A stretch of 64,000 nucleotides of DNA from JABDJL01 sp047614505 (GCA_047614505.1 JBLHGQ010000001.1:62001-126000); one strand, 5' to 3'. Numbered from the stretch's first letter, positions 44,311-53,105 are shown. Notes: generated by a model not told the origin, from the sequence alone. Translations and numbers: made by a program.

Positions 44311-45334
44311 CTGTGATACCCGGGTCCTCAAAATTGTCCATGCTGATTAATCTTGCCGGGGCTTCCTCTAGAGAAATCAGTTTGTTTACCAGGTTTTGGG
44401 GCTTGAGTTGGCCAGACAGAACCATCTCAAGCATTTTAGGATATCGATGCGCCTGCATTCCGTGACTGCCGTAAATTTCAAGTTCTCCAGCCACGATCAT
44501 ATTCATGGGTAGCCTGGAGTTTCGGTCTTGGGGAGTAAGAATCCCTACCTGTATGTGTTTTCCTCTTTTGCGCAGGCAGGAGACTGAATTAAAGCAGGTA
44601 TCCGGAAAACCCACCGCATCAATAGATATATGAGCGCCACCACCGGTTGCCTCCTTGATGCTCGCAATTACATCAGCACTGCTTGTGGAGTTAATCACTA
44701 AATCCGCACCTGAGATTTTGGCAAGGTCCAATTTGTCTCTTGAGATATCAATTGCTACAACATTTGCACCCATCGCTTTGGCAATCATGATGGCAGAAAG
44801 GCCAACACCTCCGCAGCCGTGTACAGCAAGCCATTGCTCAGTTTTCACCGCGCCTTGATCAACAACAGCCCTGAATGCTGTCGCGAAACGACAGCCCAGG
44901 CTTGCTGCCGTGACGAAATCAACTTCTTCCGGTAGATGAACCAGGTTAGTGTCTGCATAGTCGACGGCTACAAATTGTGCGAAAGAGCCCCAATGCGTAA
45001 ATCCAGGCTGAAACTGCCTGTCACAAACCTGATGATTTCCTGAATCACATTGTTCACAACGACCGCAACCACATACAAATGGAAGTGTGACGCGATCCCC
45101 AATATTCCATCTAGCGACTTCCGAGCCGATTGCTTCAACTACACCACTTAATTCATGTCCCGGCACATGCGGCAATTTGATGTCTGAGTCATGGCCCATC
45201 CAGCCATGCCAGTCGCTACGGCAAAGACCAGAAGCACGAACGGCGATAACGACTCCTGAAGGACCGGGGGTAGGGTCGGAAAAATTTTCTATGCTTATTT
45301 CGCCTTCAAATTCTGTGTAATAAGCTGCGCGCAT
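44294..45334 (-). CDS. Zinc-dependent alcohol dehydrogenase
   Basis: This 346-residue medium-chain dehydrogenase has the catalytic-zinc region LCRSDWHGW and VPGHELSGVVE (Cys38, His60, Glu61) and the structural-zinc cysteines CGCGRCEQCDSGNHQVC. The NAD-binding GCGGVGLSAIMIAKAMGA is in the centre. The 3' end abuts the SGNH fragment. Confidence 0.92.
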   Translation of the reverse strand: MRAAYYTEFEGEISIENFSDPTPGPSGVVIAVRASGLCRSDWHGWMGHDSDIKLPHVPGHELSGVVEAIGSEVARWNIGDRVTLPFVCGCGRCEQCDSGNHQVCDRQFQPGFTHWGSFAQFVAVDYADTNLVHLPEEVDFVTAASLGCRFATAFRAVVDQGAVKTEQWLAVHGCGGVGLSAIMIAKAMGANVVAIDISRDKLDLAKISGADLVINSTSSADVIASIKEATGGGAHISIDAVGFPDTCFNSVSCLRKRGKHIQVGILTPQDRNSRLPMNMIVAGELEIYGSHGMQAHRYPKMLEMVLSGQLKPQNLVNKLISLEEAPARLISMDNFEDPGITVIDRF

Positions 45335-45441
45335 AGATTGGATACTACCTGATTTATCACGTAGATCTTAAGTTGCAGAAAGCTTACCGGGTCGGGAATA
45401 TTAGGTATACGACGCCAATATGCCCGGCGTTGACTTTCTTT

Positions 45442-46224
45442 CTATTTAGTAGGTATTGACACCTCACCAGCAACATCGCTGGATCGAATTCCGCCGCTAC
45501 CATCCTTTAGTACCCTGAAATCGCCACCGATTCTTTCTGCCACGATTCTACCTGATGAATCGCGCTCTACGATGAAGTCTTGTGTCACATCCTGGAAGTG
45601 AATACTGCCTGAACTATCCTTCTTGACCAGGACAGTGCCGTTAATTCCTTTACCCTTGATGCTACCGGAGCTGTCAGAAACGATGGTTACGTCGCCTTCG
45701 ATATCAATCAGGCTAATGCTGCCTGAAGAATCCTTGAGTCGAACTGCGCCCGCGACATTTTCAATCTTGATCGAGCCTGAACTGTCTTTAACGTTTAGTT
45801 CGCCAACTCCTTCAATGGTCATGCTTCCGGAACTGTCGGTCACATCCAGGCTCATCTGATTTGGCACATCCAGTTCCAGGTCAATGCGCGCATAGCGATC
45901 ACCTGTAAAAGACCAGCCACCATCGATATCAGGAAGCTCGACTTCAATTTTGGCCACGTCACCACTTTGAGTTTCAATGCTCGACTCATCCAGCCACTCC
46001 TGTTTTGAAGCACAAGCGATGCCCTCGATGACAGCACTTTCCGAATCCGAGTCACCCTTAATCGTTAGTGTCCCTGCACCGGCAATAATCAATAGGGTCT
46101 CGGCATTTGATAAATCCAAATTCATCTGGATTTTTTTCTCAAACTTACAATCCTCGGCTTGCGTTACGAGCGGAAACAGAAGCAACGATGCAAAACCTGC
46201 AAGCAATACAAATAACTTTTTCAC
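45442..46224 (-). CDS. Exported DUF4097/GIN-type adhesin-like repeat protein
   Basis: This 260-residue protein has a signal peptide (about 1-23) and then a repeat of about 20 residues with the core DSSGSI, seen near MSLDVTDSSGSMTI, NVKDSSGSIKI, RLKDSSGSISL, VSDSSGSIKG, VKKDSSGSIHF, ERDSSGRIVA and LKDGSGGIRS. This predicts a right-handed beta-helix in which each rung carries one SSG turn. Related proteins are surface or periplasmic and are often under sigma-factor stress regulation. Confidence 0.8.
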   Translation of the reverse strand: MKKLFVLLAGFASLLLFPLVTQAEDCKFEKKIQMNLDLSNAETLLIIAGAGTLTIKGDSDSESAVIEGIACASKQEWLDESSIETQSGDVAKIEVELPDIDGGWSFTGDRYARIDLELDVPNQMSLDVTDSSGSMTIEGVGELNVKDSSGSIKIENVAGAVRLKDSSGSISLIDIEGDVTIVSDSSGSIKGKGINGTVLVKKDSSGSIHFQDVTQDFIVERDSSGRIVAERIGGDFRVLKDGSGGIRSSDVAGEVSIPTK

Positions 46225-46438
46225 AGTAATTCTCCAAAATGATGGGCTTATCTTGATATAGACGATGCAAGAATGAAGCCAGTTACATTTTCATTTGAAA
46301 TTCAGTGATTTAGCGAACAATTCAGAAGAATCGTGCATTCTACATCGAAATCAGGTGGTTAAAAGAGCCTAATTCTGGCAAATCTGGCATTTTTTTACAT
46401 CCATAAGTCGTGCTAACTAGACAATATGACAAATAGAC

Positions 46439-46467
46439 TTGACATGTGTAATTCCTGTCACTAACAT
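46439..46467 (+). promoter_or_regulatory. Promoter of the membrane protein/XRE operon
   Basis: TTGACA (46439-46444) is a perfect -35 box. After a 17-base spacer comes TAACAT (46462-46467), four of six matches to the -10 consensus. This lies 42 bases before the start codon at 46509 and is directly followed by the inverted repeat at 46468-46487. Confidence 0.6.
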
Positions 46468-46487
46468 ATGTAAAAGAAACTTTACAT
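46468..46487. promoter_or_regulatory. Inverted-repeat operator for the XRE regulator
   Basis: ATGTAAA (46468-46474) and TTTACAT (46481-46487) form a perfect 7-bp inverted repeat with a 6-base spacer immediately after the -10 box. Its place over the transcription start fits autorepression by the XRE protein encoded in the same operon. Confidence 0.6.
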
Positions 46488-46508
46488 TATGACAAGGAGA
46501 ATAGACTT

Positions 46509-46931
46509 ATGAACAATAATGTAACAGAGTCCAGTAACTGGACTGCTCAAAACAGGAAAAATACTGTTCGGCTTGCTTACTGGACGGCGGCCTGGACTGC
46601 CTCAATGGCGCTGGCAACTTTTGGCCCCATTTTCCTCTGGAACTTTGATTCAACACTTTCCATGATGGGTTTCTTGCTTAATCTGGGACTGGGTTTTGGC
46701 ATGATTCACGCCAACAAAATTCATCTCAAAGGACTGGATGAAATGCAGCAGAAAATCCAGCTTGAAGGCATGGCCTTATCCCTGGGTGTCGGTCTGGTTT
46801 GTGGTTTGAGTTATTCATTACTGGATACGACCAATCTCATTTCTTTTGATGCTGAAATATCACATCTTGTAATTTTGATGGGTCTCACATATTTGACTGG
46901 TGTTCTTCTTGGTCAGAGGCGGTATCGATGA
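46509..46931 (+). CDS. Four-helix membrane protein in a two-gene operon with XRE regulator
   Basis: This 140-residue protein has four hydrophobic segments (about 24-42, 50-66, 88-104, 118-134) and a cytoplasmic loop KIHLKGLDEMQQKIQLEG between helices 2 and 3. AAGGAG lies about 9-12 bases before the ATG. It overlaps the XRE gene by ATGA. This pairing of a small membrane protein with a YgzD-like regulator is widespread, but its function is not known to me. Confidence 0.75.
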   Translation: MNNNVTESSNWTAQNRKNTVRLAYWTAAWTASMALATFGPIFLWNFDSTLSMMGFLLNLGLGFGMIHANKIHLKGLDEMQQKIQLEGMALSLGVGLVCGLSYSLLDTTNLISFDAEISHLVILMGLTYLTGVLLGQRRYR

Positions 46932-47128
46932 AGAATCGTCTGAAAGTTCTTCGAGCGGAACGCGACTGGACTCAGGCTCAATTGGCAGATGCATTGGAAG
47001 TGTCGCGACAAACGGTTAACGCCATCGAGACGGGTAAATTTGACCCAAGCTTGCCACTCGCTTTCAAAACGGCCCGCTTGTTTGAATTAGCCATCGAAGA
47101 CGTTTTTCAGGAAGAGATGCTATCTTGA
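46928..47128 (+). CDS. XRE-family helix-turn-helix regulator (YgzD-like)
   Basis: The 66-residue protein is almost entirely a lambda-repressor-like HTH: MKNRLKVLRAERDWTQAQLADALEVSRQTVNAIETGKFDPSLPLA. The ending KTARLFELAIEDVFQEE is typical of the YgzD group. It overlaps the upstream membrane-protein gene by four bases and probably binds the repeat at 46468-46487. Confidence 0.88.
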   Translation: MKNRLKVLRAERDWTQAQLADALEVSRQTVNAIETGKFDPSLPLAFKTARLFELAIEDVFQEEMLS

Positions 47129-47199
47129 TCCATAATATCGTTAATGAACCAGCCTGGGTTAAGGGCAAATAATGATGGCCATGAAGAGTGAATGAACTG

Positions 47200-48267
47200 A
47201 TGACCACACGAAGAGAGACCCTCCAAATAGTCGCAACGGCAGCCGCATTGGCTGCGATCCCAGCCGTAGCCACTGCAAGAAAGTCTAATCTTTATGACCG
47301 CTCAGTTGTGATTGACGCGCTGTGTTTTGGCAAAGAATGGGACGATTCTGTTTTTGAAGGTCTCAAAGAGGCTGGTTACTCCGGTATTGTTGAAAGCCTG
47401 GACAGGGCGGATCTGCAAACCGCCATTGATGAACTCATCAAATGGCGTGCAAGATTTGTCGAGCACAGCGATAAGTTAATCCCAGCTCTTTCGGCTGCGG
47501 ATTTCGAACGGGCAAAGAAAAGTGATCGAACTGCGGTTGTTATGAATTTCCAGAACGCAACCATGCTGGAAGGCGATGCAGATAATGTTGAAGCACTTCA
47601 TGCTCTGGGAATGCGCTGTTTCCAACTTACCTACAATTATCGGAACTTGCTCGGGGATGGTTGTCTCGAACGTACTAACGCAGGCCTGTCCGAATTTGGC
47701 GTAGAGGTTGTCGAGCGAATGAACACGGTGGGAGTGATGGTCGATCTTTCTCATTGTGGGCCTCAAACTACGCTCGATGGTATTGAGTTCTCAGCCAAAC
47801 CGGTGGCAATGACCCACACGATGTGCAAAGCAGTGCGAGAGCATCCACGGGCGAAAAGTGATGATGCCATCCGGGCCTGCGCTGAGAAAGGCGGCGTAAC
47901 CGGAATCGCCGCACTTGGGTATTTTATTGGTACGGATCCAGGCGGTGAAACGACCATTGAGCACTATGCAGACCAGATTGAGCACGCCGTTTCAGTTGCA
48001 GGCCATGGGCACGTTGCATTGTCGACCGATTTTCCGCCTCAGGGTATTTCACCATGGGCGACGAAAGAGGAGTGGTACGAACCCAGGTTGACAGCATTCA
48101 AGCCAAGTTATGAAGTGCGCTGGCCACCCTGGATTCCTGAACTTGACACTCCCGACCGTTTTCGCAACCTATTGAGAGAACTCGAAGGCCGTGGCTGGAA
48201 AGACCGCAATCTGGAACTCCTGCTCGGCCAGAATTGGATTCGCCTATTTCGCGACACCATTGGCTAA
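47200..48267 (+). CDS. Second M19 (dipeptidase-like) protein, Tat-exported, metal site altered
   Basis: The start is taken at the ATG 47200 with a twin-arginine signal (TTRRETLQIVATAAALAAIPAVATA); a GTG at 47188 is also open. The 355-residue product has the M19 fold: DLSHCG, THTMCKAV and LSTDFPPQG. The first motif (DALCFG) lacks the His-x-Asp of true dipeptidases, and the bridging-glutamate position reads NFQNATML, so the binuclear zinc site is probably not normal. The C-terminal tail LLLGQNWIRLFRDT is typical. The role is unknown. Confidence 0.75.
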   Translation: MTTRRETLQIVATAAALAAIPAVATARKSNLYDRSVVIDALCFGKEWDDSVFEGLKEAGYSGIVESLDRADLQTAIDELIKWRARFVEHSDKLIPALSAADFERAKKSDRTAVVMNFQNATMLEGDADNVEALHALGMRCFQLTYNYRNLLGDGCLERTNAGLSEFGVEVVERMNTVGVMVDLSHCGPQTTLDGIEFSAKPVAMTHTMCKAVREHPRAKSDDAIRACAEKGGVTGIAALGYFIGTDPGGETTIEHYADQIEHAVSVAGHGHVALSTDFPPQGISPWATKEEWYEPRLTAFKPSYEVRWPPWIPELDTPDRFRNLLRELEGRGWKDRNLELLLGQNWIRLFRDTIG

Positions 48268-48408
48268 GGAGTCCGATGAATCACTTTCACCATAACTGTA
48301 CCAGTCCACTTTGCGTGTCAGGAACATCAAGCCTGCAATTGCAATGAGTAGTGACACCGAACCAAGTAACAACGAAAGATGTTCGGCACTGACAAGCGCA
48401 TAAAGCAA
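48244..48408 (-). pseudogene. creD: CreD, C-terminal fragment
   Basis: The reverse frame from 48408 reads LYALVSAEHLSLLLGS, LLIAIAGLMFLTRKVDWYS and stops at 48244. This is the last transmembrane helix and conserved TRKVDWY tail of CreD, an inner-membrane protein that normally has about 450 residues. An in-frame stop lies just before the first codon. Everything upstream is gone. The stop codon overlaps the end of the convergent M19 gene. Confidence 0.75.
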
Positions 48409-48449
48409 TTAAGCTATTAGAAATTGGATTGATACCCAATGGCCCGTAG

Positions 48450-48650
48450 TTGATCCAAAAATATGGTTTGGGATGGCGCATTGCTGACGATGGCAATGGA
48501 ACCAATTGGATCGGCCACTCAGGTGGTTCGATCGGTGGCACTACTTCATTCTGGATACTGCCTGAAAGCGGTTTGGTGATAGCCGCTATCAGCAATTTGT
48601 CCGATTTTGATTTTGCAACAGTTTTGGTATCACTTTCCGAAGTGTTTTGA
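48450..48650 (+). pseudogene. Serine beta-lactamase family, C-terminal fragment (2)
   Basis: The frame reads YGLGWRIADDGNGTNWIGHSGGSIGGTTSF followed by WILPESGLVIAAISNLSD, the C-terminal region of AmpC-like serine hydrolases with the GHSGGSIGG loop. The catalytic SxxK and YxN motifs are absent. With the CreD fragment it flanks a junction at 48409-48449 where the 5' parts of both genes were lost. Confidence 0.78.
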
Positions 48651-48737
48651 GTTCATACCTTATGGCACCCGCAATGGCTAAAATTACTGTGGCATAATTC
48701 TGCCTCTTAATTTTATCCAATTTTTAGGAGTTGATCG

Positions 48738-50867
48738 ATGCTCAAGGCGCTCATTGTAGCCATTCTCGTAGCCTCATTAGCGATGGGCATTTTCTACGCT
48801 TTTTGGCCCCCTGTTCAGGGCGAAGCAGAGCCGGAGCACATGGATACGACTGGAGATTTGCTGGTAAAACCAGAATCGATGGCTACTGCAGAACATGAGC
48901 CATCTCGGCCAAGATCTGGTGTGCATCTTTCTTCATTGGACCTGGAAACCCGGGCGCAGGATGATTTTTATCAGTTTGCCAACGGTGGATGGTTGGATAA
49001 CACCGAAATCCCGGAAATTTATTCGGGTTATACGGTTTATCACCAGGTTAATGAAGTGGCTGAAGTGGCCTTGAGAAAGATTATTGAAGATGCTGGTGCA
49101 AATCCTGGTGAAACTGGATCAGAGGCGCAAAAGATTGGTGATTACTTTGCAAGCTGGATGGATGAAGAAACCATCAACAGTCTTGGCATCAGCCCGATCC
49201 AGGTCGCCCTGGCCACAATTGCAGGAATAGAAGACACTGACCAATTGCTTGATGCGATGGGCCGCTTTTACCGTGGCGGCACTTCAATGCCATTTGGCTT
49301 TTATATTTATCCTGACCTCAAAGATTCAGAAAATTACGCTGCCTACTTTGGCCAGAGCGGCTTGACCATGCCGAATCGTGATTACTACCTTGAAAAAGAC
49401 AATGAAAATTTTGCCAAAGCACGTGAGGCTTTACCGGCTTACATTCACGACTTGCTCGTGCTGGCGGGTTATAGCGATTCTCAAGCTGAGCATGGTGCTA
49501 ACGCTGTTTACTCAATCGAAGAAAAAATTGCTGAGGTCCAGTGGGACTCGGTTCTTAACCGTGACCCTCAAAAGGCTTATAACCCGCACAACTGGGAAGA
49601 ACTTGAAACACTTGCAGGAAATTTTAACTGGAAAAAACAGGCCGAAATTCAGGGAGTTGATAGTGAAGATAAGCTCATCATCCGGCAGCCATCTTACTTT
49701 GCAGCCCTGAATGATCTGATTGTTGATATTCCACTCACCGATTGGCTCGCTTATGTAACTTATCGCGTGATGGACGGCTCTGCATATCATCTTGATCAAG
49801 CCACAGCAGATATCCGATTTGCATACCGAAGCCGAATCCTGAGCGGTCAACAGGAAGAAAGGCCGAGATGGAAGCGTGGCATTAGTCTGGTTAATGGTTC
49901 GCTGGGTGAGACTGTCGGGAAACTGTATGTTCAGGATTATTTCCCGCCAGAGGCCAAGGCGAAAATGGTAGAGCTTGTTGAAAACGTGATCGAAACGCTT
50001 GACGAAAGCATCGATGATCTTGAATGGATGTCTTCTGAAACACAGGATCAGGCGCGAGTAAAACTATCCAAATTTACGGCTAAAATCGGCTATCCCGATG
50101 AATGGAGAGATTACTCCAGTCTGGAAATCTTTCGCGGGGACCATTTTGGCAATCGCCGCCGTGTAAACGAGTGGGATCATGCCCGTCAGGTAGCCAAACT
50201 GGGTGAGCCAATCGACCGCAATGAATGGGGTATGACGCCGCAAACTGTCAATGCCTATTATTCACCAGGAATGAATGAAATCGTTTTTCCCGCAGCGCGT
50301 CTGCAACCTCCCTTCTTCCAACTCAACGCAGATGATGCAATTAATTATGGTGCTGTAGGTGGTGTCATCGGCCATGAAATCAGTCATGGTTTTGATGACA
50401 AGGGCAGCCAGTTCAATGGTGACGGCAATCTGGTTAACTGGTGGACCGATGAAGATAGAAGCCTTTTTGAGGCGCGCACCAAGGTTCTGGTAGAACAATA
50501 CAACCAGTTTTCCCCGGTTGAAGGCATGACAGTCAACGGCGAGTTGACTCTGGGTGAGAATATTGGCGATCTATCCGGTGTTGCGATGGCCTATCGGGCC
50601 TACATCAAAACCCTGAACGGTAAGGAGGCCCCGGTTATCGACGGATTCACAGGTCCGCAACGCTTCTTTATTGGCTATGCCATGTCACGCAAGGGTAAAT
50701 ATAAAGACGAAGCCACCATCAGCAGGCTTGCTTCTGATACTCATTCGCCGTTGGAATTTCGAGTGAACGGAGTATATCGAAACATTGATGCCTTCCACGA
50801 TGCCTTCGACACCAAAGAGGGTGATGGTATGTGGCTGGCACCTGAGGACCGGGTAAAGATTTGGTAG
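48738..50867 (+). CDS. M13 family (neprilysin/PepO-like) metalloendopeptidase
   Basis: This 709-residue protein has an N-terminal membrane/signal segment (about 2-25) and an acidic linker, then the M13 body: NAYYSPGMNEIVFPAARLQPPFF, the zinc motif VIGHEISHGFDDKG (near 543-550) and the third-ligand motif GENIGDLSG. It is a periplasmic or membrane-anchored peptidase for short peptides. The gene follows the beta-lactamase fragment by about 90 bp. Confidence 0.93.
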   Translation: MLKALIVAILVASLAMGIFYAFWPPVQGEAEPEHMDTTGDLLVKPESMATAEHEPSRPRSGVHLSSLDLETRAQDDFYQFANGGWLDNTEIPEIYSGYTVYHQVNEVAEVALRKIIEDAGANPGETGSEAQKIGDYFASWMDEETINSLGISPIQVALATIAGIEDTDQLLDAMGRFYRGGTSMPFGFYIYPDLKDSENYAAYFGQSGLTMPNRDYYLEKDNENFAKAREALPAYIHDLLVLAGYSDSQAEHGANAVYSIEEKIAEVQWDSVLNRDPQKAYNPHNWEELETLAGNFNWKKQAEIQGVDSEDKLIIRQPSYFAALNDLIVDIPLTDWLAYVTYRVMDGSAYHLDQATADIRFAYRSRILSGQQEERPRWKRGISLVNGSLGETVGKLYVQDYFPPEAKAKMVELVENVIETLDESIDDLEWMSSETQDQARVKLSKFTAKIGYPDEWRDYSSLEIFRGDHFGNRRRVNEWDHARQVAKLGEPIDRNEWGMTPQTVNAYYSPGMNEIVFPAARLQPPFFQLNADDAINYGAVGGVIGHEISHGFDDKGSQFNGDGNLVNWWTDEDRSLFEARTKVLVEQYNQFSPVEGMTVNGELTLGENIGDLSGVAMAYRAYIKTLNGKEAPVIDGFTGPQRFFIGYAMSRKGKYKDEATISRLASDTHSPLEFRVNGVYRNIDAFHDAFDTKEGDGMWLAPEDRVKIW

Positions 50868-50900
50868 CTGCCTGCCAGTTCATTTATTGACTGGCATTGA

Positions 50901-51170
50901 TCAATTGAGGTCTTCGATAACGACTCGTTCATTGGCATCGATTTTGATGCGATAGCGTTTTCCGTTACTGCAGGTCACCAGGTAATCATTTTCACCCTGG
51001 CTACTTATCGCACTAATTTCATCACAGGATTTGCCTTTAAGGGCAAGCACCGACTTGAGGTCTTTTCTCACCTCTTCATCATGTACCTGTGCGCTCACTG
51101 AAACCGGAAAGCCGGCGCCCAATCCTAGAATCAGGGCCAGGACTATGTATATGAGTTTCGTTCTCATCAT
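50901..51170 (-). CDS. Small exported hypothetical protein
   Basis: The 89-residue protein has a signal peptide (MMRTKLIYIVLALILGLGAGFPVSVSAQ) and a mature part with ISSQGENDYLVTCSNGKRYRIKID, a compact beta-hairpin with two cysteines. Its ATG shares one base with the TAA of the gene before it (TAATG), so it is translationally coupled to the lipoprotein gene. No family recognised. Confidence 0.65.
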   Translation of the reverse strand: MMRTKLIYIVLALILGLGAGFPVSVSAQVHDEEVRKDLKSVLALKGKSCDEISAISSQGENDYLVTCSNGKRYRIKIDANERVVIEDLN

Positions 51171-51970
51171 TAAGGTCCTTTAATAGTAGTAAATTGAGTA
51201 GGGTCTGCCAAAGTTGTCCACAGCGCGGGGCGGGCCTGCACGATCTGGCGATGTAATTGCGGATCATCATCCTGCAGTAAAAGCATTAACTTCATCACCA
51301 ATAAATTAAAGTGTTCTTCCAGTTGCACAAGACTGTATGTGCTTTTGGCGTTGTGATAATCCTCAAGTTCATCCAACAGGTCTTCGACCTGCGATTTGAG
51401 TTCAAGCTTCGTAAATAAGCCGATTGCTTTGGTTTTGCGAAGTCCGGTTTCGAGTGTTTCCATGTCCAGAGTTGGCTCTGCTGTAGCAGGTATCAGCACT
51501 GGTGAATTTTCAGGCGGTGGCTCCTCAGTTTCTGGCGTTTCAGGAATTATGGCCGGAACTGCAGTTGGAGCCGTAGGAGGTGCTGGCTCAGGTTGAATAG
51601 TCTGCTCAGGCTCAGGGGTTGGCACTGAAGCAAGAACCAACTCAGGCTCAGGAACTGCCACTGGTACCAATGCCGGCACCGGTGCCAGAATTACTTCTTC
51701 TGTAACCGCAACTTCTTCTTCTGCTGAAGGCAAGGAGTTCTCAACAGCGGGTTCTGCAGGAATATCTGGTTTGCTGGACTGTTCCGTCCCTATTGGGGCA
51801 GGTTCAGGATCATTCACAGACGGTGAAGAAAGCTCAATAATTTCGACTTCGGATGGTTCAACTCCTGATTGTTTGGTCGGTTGGCTGCTGCAGGCAGCAA
51901 CCAATACAATGGAAAGACAAGCCAGAGCTGGCAAACTTCGAAATGTCGTTTTGTTAACTTTCTTTACCAT
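51170..51970 (-). CDS. Proline/acid-rich lipoprotein
   Basis: The 266-residue protein has a lipobox (LVAACSS) near residue 27 after a signal peptide. Residues about 35-160 form a low-complexity PEP-rich linker (repeated EPE, VPEPE, APVPALVPV) and the C-terminal 90 residues are helical. It is coupled by TAATG to the following small secreted protein. Such long flexible tethers usually span the periplasm. Confidence 0.75.
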   Translation of the reverse strand: MVKKVNKTTFRSLPALACLSIVLVAACSSQPTKQSGVEPSEVEIIELSSPSVNDPEPAPIGTEQSSKPDIPAEPAVENSLPSAEEEVAVTEEVILAPVPALVPVAVPEPELVLASVPTPEPEQTIQPEPAPPTAPTAVPAIIPETPETEEPPPENSPVLIPATAEPTLDMETLETGLRKTKAIGLFTKLELKSQVEDLLDELEDYHNAKSTYSLVQLEEHFNLLVMKLMLLLQDDDPQLHRQIVQARPALWTTLADPTQFTTIKGP

Positions 51971-52127
51971 TTGGCCCTCGCAGGGGAGACCCTGATTACT
52001 TTAGATGTCTAGTTTAACTCTTGAAAGATGACATTTCGCTGAATGATTGATAAACCGATAGATCGAAAAAGGTGGAAATACCACCTGGAATAAAGAATTG
52101 GGATAAATCATTCTGATTGTCAGAGGG

Positions 52128-52796
52128 TCAATCAGATTTTACTGCGGTGCCCATCACCTTTATTTTGGCGCCATACGGTAAGGCGCTAACCTGGTAAACA
52201 GTACGTGCAGGTCTTTTGTAAATAGGAAACAGTTCTGAAAATAAAGCGTTAACCTCTTCCAAACCACTGATGTCCGCAAATGCAATATCGACAAAAACCA
52301 GGTCTTTCTTAGAAAATCCGGCTGCTTTGAGAGAAGAAAAGAAATTTTGAAATGCCAATGTCGATTCATCCTTTAAGGAGCCTGGCTGGTAATCCCCTTG
52401 CTCATTGACTGAAAGCTGACCACTGACGAAACACATGTTATTTGCAACCACGGCGTGACTGATCCGGTTAAATGAGTATGCGTGCTCGATCCGGGCTATT
52501 TTAACCTCATACCATTGGTACCATTTCTTTTTTCCTAATGCCTGAACTGGCAAATGATCAGCATGTATTTTCAAGTTATGAATCGCTTTTAGACTTTCCC
52601 AATAGGAAATATTGAAGCTGTGATTTCCGCCAGTGCACAGGTCGTCATAACCCAAAAAGCCTGGTTGTTCGCGGGCGATGTTCAACAGGTGGTCACCCAT
52701 CTTTCTGTATTGTTCAACATCAATACCAGTCATTTCAGCATAGAAAGTCACGGCATAGTAAGGAGGCTCGGGGGCGTTTTTAAAGATCAGAGGCAT
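52128..52796 (-). CDS. ABM monooxygenase-RidA fusion protein
   Basis: This 222-residue product has two parts. Residues about 12-100 (AVTFYAEMTGIDVEQY, FLGYDDLC, SFNISYWESLKAIHN) form an antibiotic-biosynthesis-monooxygenase (ABM) type ferredoxin-like domain. Residues about 108-222 (HAVVANNMCFVSGQL and KRPARTVYQVSALPYGAKIKV) form a RidA/YjgF enamine-deaminase domain with the key Arg in PART. The combined architecture is uncommon. It may act on reactive enamines from a specific oxidation step. Confidence 0.82.
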   Translation of the reverse strand: MPLIFKNAPEPPYYAVTFYAEMTGIDVEQYRKMGDHLLNIAREQPGFLGYDDLCTGGNHSFNISYWESLKAIHNLKIHADHLPVQALGKKKWYQWYEVKIARIEHAYSFNRISHAVVANNMCFVSGQLSVNEQGDYQPGSLKDESTLAFQNFFSSLKAAGFSKKDLVFVDIAFADISGLEEVNALFSELFPIYKRPARTVYQVSALPYGAKIKVMGTAVKSD

Positions 52797-52907
52797 TATG
52801 CGATACTCGTTTCAAGTTCAGGTGAAGCCAATGCTATGGCTCTGGAGATGTGATTGACCACTGTAATTTTTGTCCGGGCAGGATGTGCTGAACACGCTGG
52901 TCACGTT

Positions 52908-53105
52908 TCACGGCTTCATTTCCCACAGGTCTGTGCCTACCGCATCAATGAATACAGTCGTGTCGCCTGACACCAGTTTGATACCTGCCCAGGTCAAACG
53001 CTCTATTGATAATTCGCCTGCCTGTGCGACCAGAGAAAAACTGGACATTATTGACGCAACTATATAAATTTGCAGGAAATTTCTATTCAAATCCTTTATG
53101 TTCAT
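52908..53105 (-). pseudogene. MBL-fold hydrolase, N-terminal fragment
   Basis: From the ATG at 53105 (or 53108) the frame encodes a signal peptide (MNIKDLNRNFLQIYIVASIMSSFSLVAQAG) and LTWAGIKLVSGDTTVFIDAVGTDLW, the first two strands of metallo-beta-lactamase-fold hydrolases. It stops at 52908 before any zinc motif (HxHxDH). The following leftward sequence includes LPGQKLQW in another frame, which may be the old C-terminal end. Confidence 0.6.

Noticed and set aside
46509..47128. The membrane-protein/XRE pair as a toxin-antitoxin system
   Set aside because: The membrane protein has four helices and no toxin motif, and the two-gene form matches known YgzD-type pairs rather than a toxin family.
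48244..48650. A functioning beta-lactam resistance locus
   Set aside because: Only C-terminal stumps of CreD and the beta-lactamase remain, without active-site residues.
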